Shown here piece after piece: positions 60,781 through 64,000 of a stretch of 64,000 nucleotides of DNA. Positions within the stretch are counted from its first letter, which is position 1; each line of letters opens with the position of its first letter. Position numbers and translations under genes: made by a program. The notes beneath the pieces are model-generated. The model was not told where the DNA came from. It ran no database searches and was given only the letters and a program-made list of their open reading frames with translations. Location: contig VZDJ01000041.1 in NCBI GenBank assembly GCA_008694505.1, positions 3,428,417-3,492,416 on the forward strand, in the 5' to 3' direction. The DNA is from Cyanoderma ruficeps. Lineage: Eukaryota > Chordata > Aves > Passeriformes > Timaliidae.

Positions 60781-63700
60781 GGATCTCAGGCCTAGCTCAG
60801 CTGGCATGGGTGTGACTGCAAGCATCAGGGAAGTTTCCATAACGAAAATGCAAAAGAAATTTTAATTTATACAGAGAGGGAAATAGGTTCTGTCTTCCTC
60901 TGGTTGTGGGCCCCTCATATCAGGGTATCTGTTCCTCTGTGTGTTCCTCATATCCTGGCTGGAGGCAGCAGGCAGGGCAGCTCACTCATCTGACCTCTGC
61001 ACAGGGGCTGGGAAGAGACAGGAATTCACTCCAGCTTGTTGCAACATAGGAGCTTATCCCTCCTGGTCTTGCATGGGAATTCCTCTTCGCTGCTCCCAGA
61101 ACTGGCCCAGGGTCTCTCTGCTTGAAGGAAAAGACAAAGAGGGGACTGATCTGAGATTATTTGAATTCCAACATAGCCCACAGCTATTCCACATATCTGA
61201 GTTAGGACTTCAGTACTCTCAGAGGTAGAGAGTGGGGTGAATTCTTACCTTACAGGTTTCAGAGAATTTGAATGTATCAAAAATTACATAAATTATTTAA
61301 AATATAGATATAGCAGATAAAGCACAGCATATAAAACTGAAACCATAGCTATCTGGCTGGGTCAGTCTGTTTTTCTGTATGCACACATGGCACATGCAGG
61401 GAAGACATTTGCTGTTAAGACAACACAATAAAGGTCAGTTGCTAGACACTAGAAAGATATTACAACAATTTCAATTCTGAAGCAAAATTCTAAGGATTTG
61501 AATTTTATGAGCTTTTAGAAAAAAAAAAGGAGTGAAAACCCTAACAGCAAGCATCTATTAGCTCCTGAGATGAGGGCTTCAACACTGGTGACATTTTATA
61601 TTTGCAACTGTAAACAATATTGACAAGTGCCAAATGTGTGTTGGTGTGCACATCTATTTCTCCTTGGCCTTCTTCACATCTACTAAGAGAAAAAGAAGAA
61701 GTGAAGTTTTCAAGAGCCCACAGTCTACCGCAATGTTTGACTGAACCCAGACAGTGCTGATTGTTTTAGGCATGTCAGCTTTCCATGTGGGAGTCATCAC
61801 TGCAGTCCTTTATGGCTCTTCTGTCATTAGACGCCACGATGGGGATGGGAAAGTCTCCCGCATGACTGCTGTTGGATTTGTATTAGACTTGTTAAACATA
61901 CAGGTACCCTGTGTGATTATTCAGATAAGCTATCAGGTGATCCTGATTTAAGCATCTCGATAGAGAGCAGAGCATCCAGACTATTGCTGGTATTTGGATT
62001 TGTGGCTGCTTGTGATGGGCTTGCTCATTACTGCCTGTGCAGTGCCATTAGTGGGTAAAGTGTACTACTGACACAAAGGCACGCTTGCCCTGAGGAGTCT
62101 GCAGTCAAAAGCAGACACCAGGGTAGTGAAGGCTACAAATATTCAAAAAGTGCAGGAATGAGAGAATGAGGGCTATAACAACTGAAAGATTATGAGATAT
62201 GCTTGTTACGTTCACCTTTTGCTAGTGCCTTGTTTTTTCAGTCTGTGCTGACACCTAACCTGAATGATCTTGCAAAAGAATCATGTTCTGAATTCATATA
62301 GCTTCTTGTGATAAACTGTTGATGTGCTTCTGGTATTTTTAAAACACAGAGGAGACATGTCAGGGAAACAGAAGCCCGATTGCTCTGCAGATAGAATATT
62401 CTAATCAGCGAGCAGCTATCAGCACACTTACTGGTAGCAAATGCTTCACAAATCCCGGAGAATGCCAGCTGCAAATCCCCATCATTACTGACATAACTTT
62501 CTCAATAAGCCTCCTCAACAATATGAGCTATTGTTTACACTGAGAAGTGCTGCTGAGGTTCAGTGGAAAGGTGTGCAGAGCTTTTTCCCCAAACAAATGA
62601 AGTGCTGGATTCATGGGTGAGAAGCAGACCTGCTGGCATTCACTGCTCTTATTCTATTCAATGGTCACAGTAAATGACACCCTTTCATTTTCCCTTCCTG
62701 CACTTCATAGTACAAAAGAAAAACTTAAGCCTAAACCAGCTATTTTTATTTTTGATTAAATCTGTTCCCCCTCTCCAGATGGTACGTGCAGGAGCACAAC
62801 ATTAACCCGAAACAAAAATGAGCAACCAGAAGCAAGTGTGCCATTAGCTCAGCTCAATGTCTGATGTGTTTATTTTCAGTGGATCTGTGAAGCAGGCTGA
62901 CAAGCAGAATCTTTTGCTTCGCATACCACTTACAGAGCTCCAGTACAGCAGGCACCATATGAAACAGTCAGTGAAAAAAGGCATGGCTATGTTTTTTTTT
63001 TTCTTTTTTAGGCACAGATACAGTCAATCAAAACCTCTATCTATGAAAGAGACTCATCAGAGACAATATTAAGATAATTACATCGTAACTACAAATTGTC
63101 ATAAGAGAGGTTTTATGACACAATTTAGCTGAATTTGATACTATTGACCTCAGAGTGGTTTTTCAAGGCAAGAGGAATAAATTAAGAGTACTCAGAATGC
63201 AAATGGTGAGCTGTGTTTTCCAACTTCTTTGAGGTAAGGTGAGATACTTATATTTACAGTCACCAAAATGAAAAGTTCAGATTTTTAAGCTACTGATATT
63301 ATATGGCTTTGTCTATGGCAGTGAACCAGGCCATGGTATGGATCTGCATATTAGCCTGCCATTATCCATACTAGAATTTACCTTACAAGGTCCTTGACGT
63401 GGTTTTGACCTGTGTCAGCTATCATCCCAAGTTTCAGACACAGCCCGAGGGCTAGCACGAGCTAAGGACCTGCCTGACTGCAGGTCAGATGTGACCCCCC
63501 ATTTAGCTAGGAAATGTAGCCATACAAATGAGAGCAGTGCTGTGCCACTCAGGGATCTCAGTGGATCTCAGGGCTGGAGAATGTTCCCTATTTACTAATA
63601 TGGATGCACTGTGTAATATCAGAAGGAGCAACATCTGTCTTGCATGCCAAAAACGATGTTCCAGTAAATAACATTGATAACTGAACTTTCTGGCTATGGT

Positions 63701-64000
63701 AGAGAAATCCACTCTGGTAAAGCCTTTCAGCAGGCATGGCTAATTATGAAATAATGCCTTCCTTTGGTCTGGTTCCTGAACTGGATGTGCAGAAGGATGT
63801 GACAAGGGTGTACACTCATCAGATATGAGCTAGCTTGTACCCAGAGGTGATGTAGGTATGCCACGGTGTTGTAGCTCATGGGAAGAGCTTTTGCCTCTAG
63901 ACACTGACATGGCCCCTGTGTGGAAGATTTGGTGTAGGTTTCTGCTGGTGGAAATGACTTATGGTGCAGCACCCGCCAGCACATTCTCTCCCAGGACTTA
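60781..64000. other. Unique sequence to the end of the window
   Basis: No gene, RNA or mobile element is recognised. It contains a T-rich tract at 62991-63009. The open frames at 60941-61228 and 61754-61951 (plus) lack any recognisable family. A weakly tRNA-A-box-like stretch near 63869-63890 was considered and rejected. Confidence 0.5.

Noticed and set aside
63862..63935. Possible tRNA-derived SINE or tRNA-like sequence (TAGCTCATGGGAAGAGC)
   Set aside because: It has an A-box-like start, but no convincing B box at the right distance, no cloverleaf and no SINE tail.
1..64000. CRISPR arrays, insertion sequences, operons, riboswitches
   Set aside because: The sequence is vertebrate. No such structures are present, and the spaced repeats seen are minisatellites or LTR and CR1 remnants.

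Overview
The window looks like a gene-poor, moderately AT-rich stretch of a bird chromosome, most likely from a songbird. Three things point there. CR1 LINE 3' ends finish in the typical 8-base repeats (ATTCTGTG-like). There are several solo LTRs, and one of them (12842-13423) resembles an LTR I know from songbird genomes. The rest is long unique sequence without operon-like coding. The bird and songbird assignments rest on remembered repeat families, not on a search.

Layout. 1-1324 is unique sequence. 1325-2380 is a GC-rich, CpG-rich island that carries the only securely recognised genes: two identical tRNA-Asp(GTC) genes in convergent orientation (1795-1866 plus, 1975-2046 minus), each followed by a Pol III T-run terminator, and the 3' third of a tRNA-Trp gene (1325-1350 minus) cut off at the single N (1351). 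An old CR1 copy lies at about 3735-4580 (minus), and two younger CR1 3' ends lie at about 22190-22423 and 22570-23108 (plus). Solo LTRs with recognisable target-site duplications lie at 12842-13423 (plus), 26438-27030 (plus), 38465-39153 (minus) and 49595-50451 (minus). Weaker LTR-like sequence is at 7721-7898 and about 60300-60780. A 33-bp tandem repeat occupies 19586-19680. A small isolated CpG-rich patch lies at 21740-22075. A larger CpG island (56875-57600) holds a CTCF-like motif, GC boxes and a pentamer-based minisatellite with a 39-bp higher-order period.

I found no protein-coding exon that I can support. The long open frames in the GC-rich or LTR regions are compositional. Two frames in unique sequence (9230-9736 and 33992-34510) are somewhat long for this composition but resemble nothing I know. 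The genes present would work together only in the sense that the tRNA cluster supplies cytosolic tRNAs through Pol III. Everything else is intergenic or intronic DNA with mobile elements and possible regulatory islands. Nothing here clearly amounts to a new biological system. The most unusual structures are the perfect convergent tRNA-Asp inverted repeat, the template-switch signature at 60662-60746, the minisatellite in the third island, and the two LTRs that share a 3' part but differ in U3.
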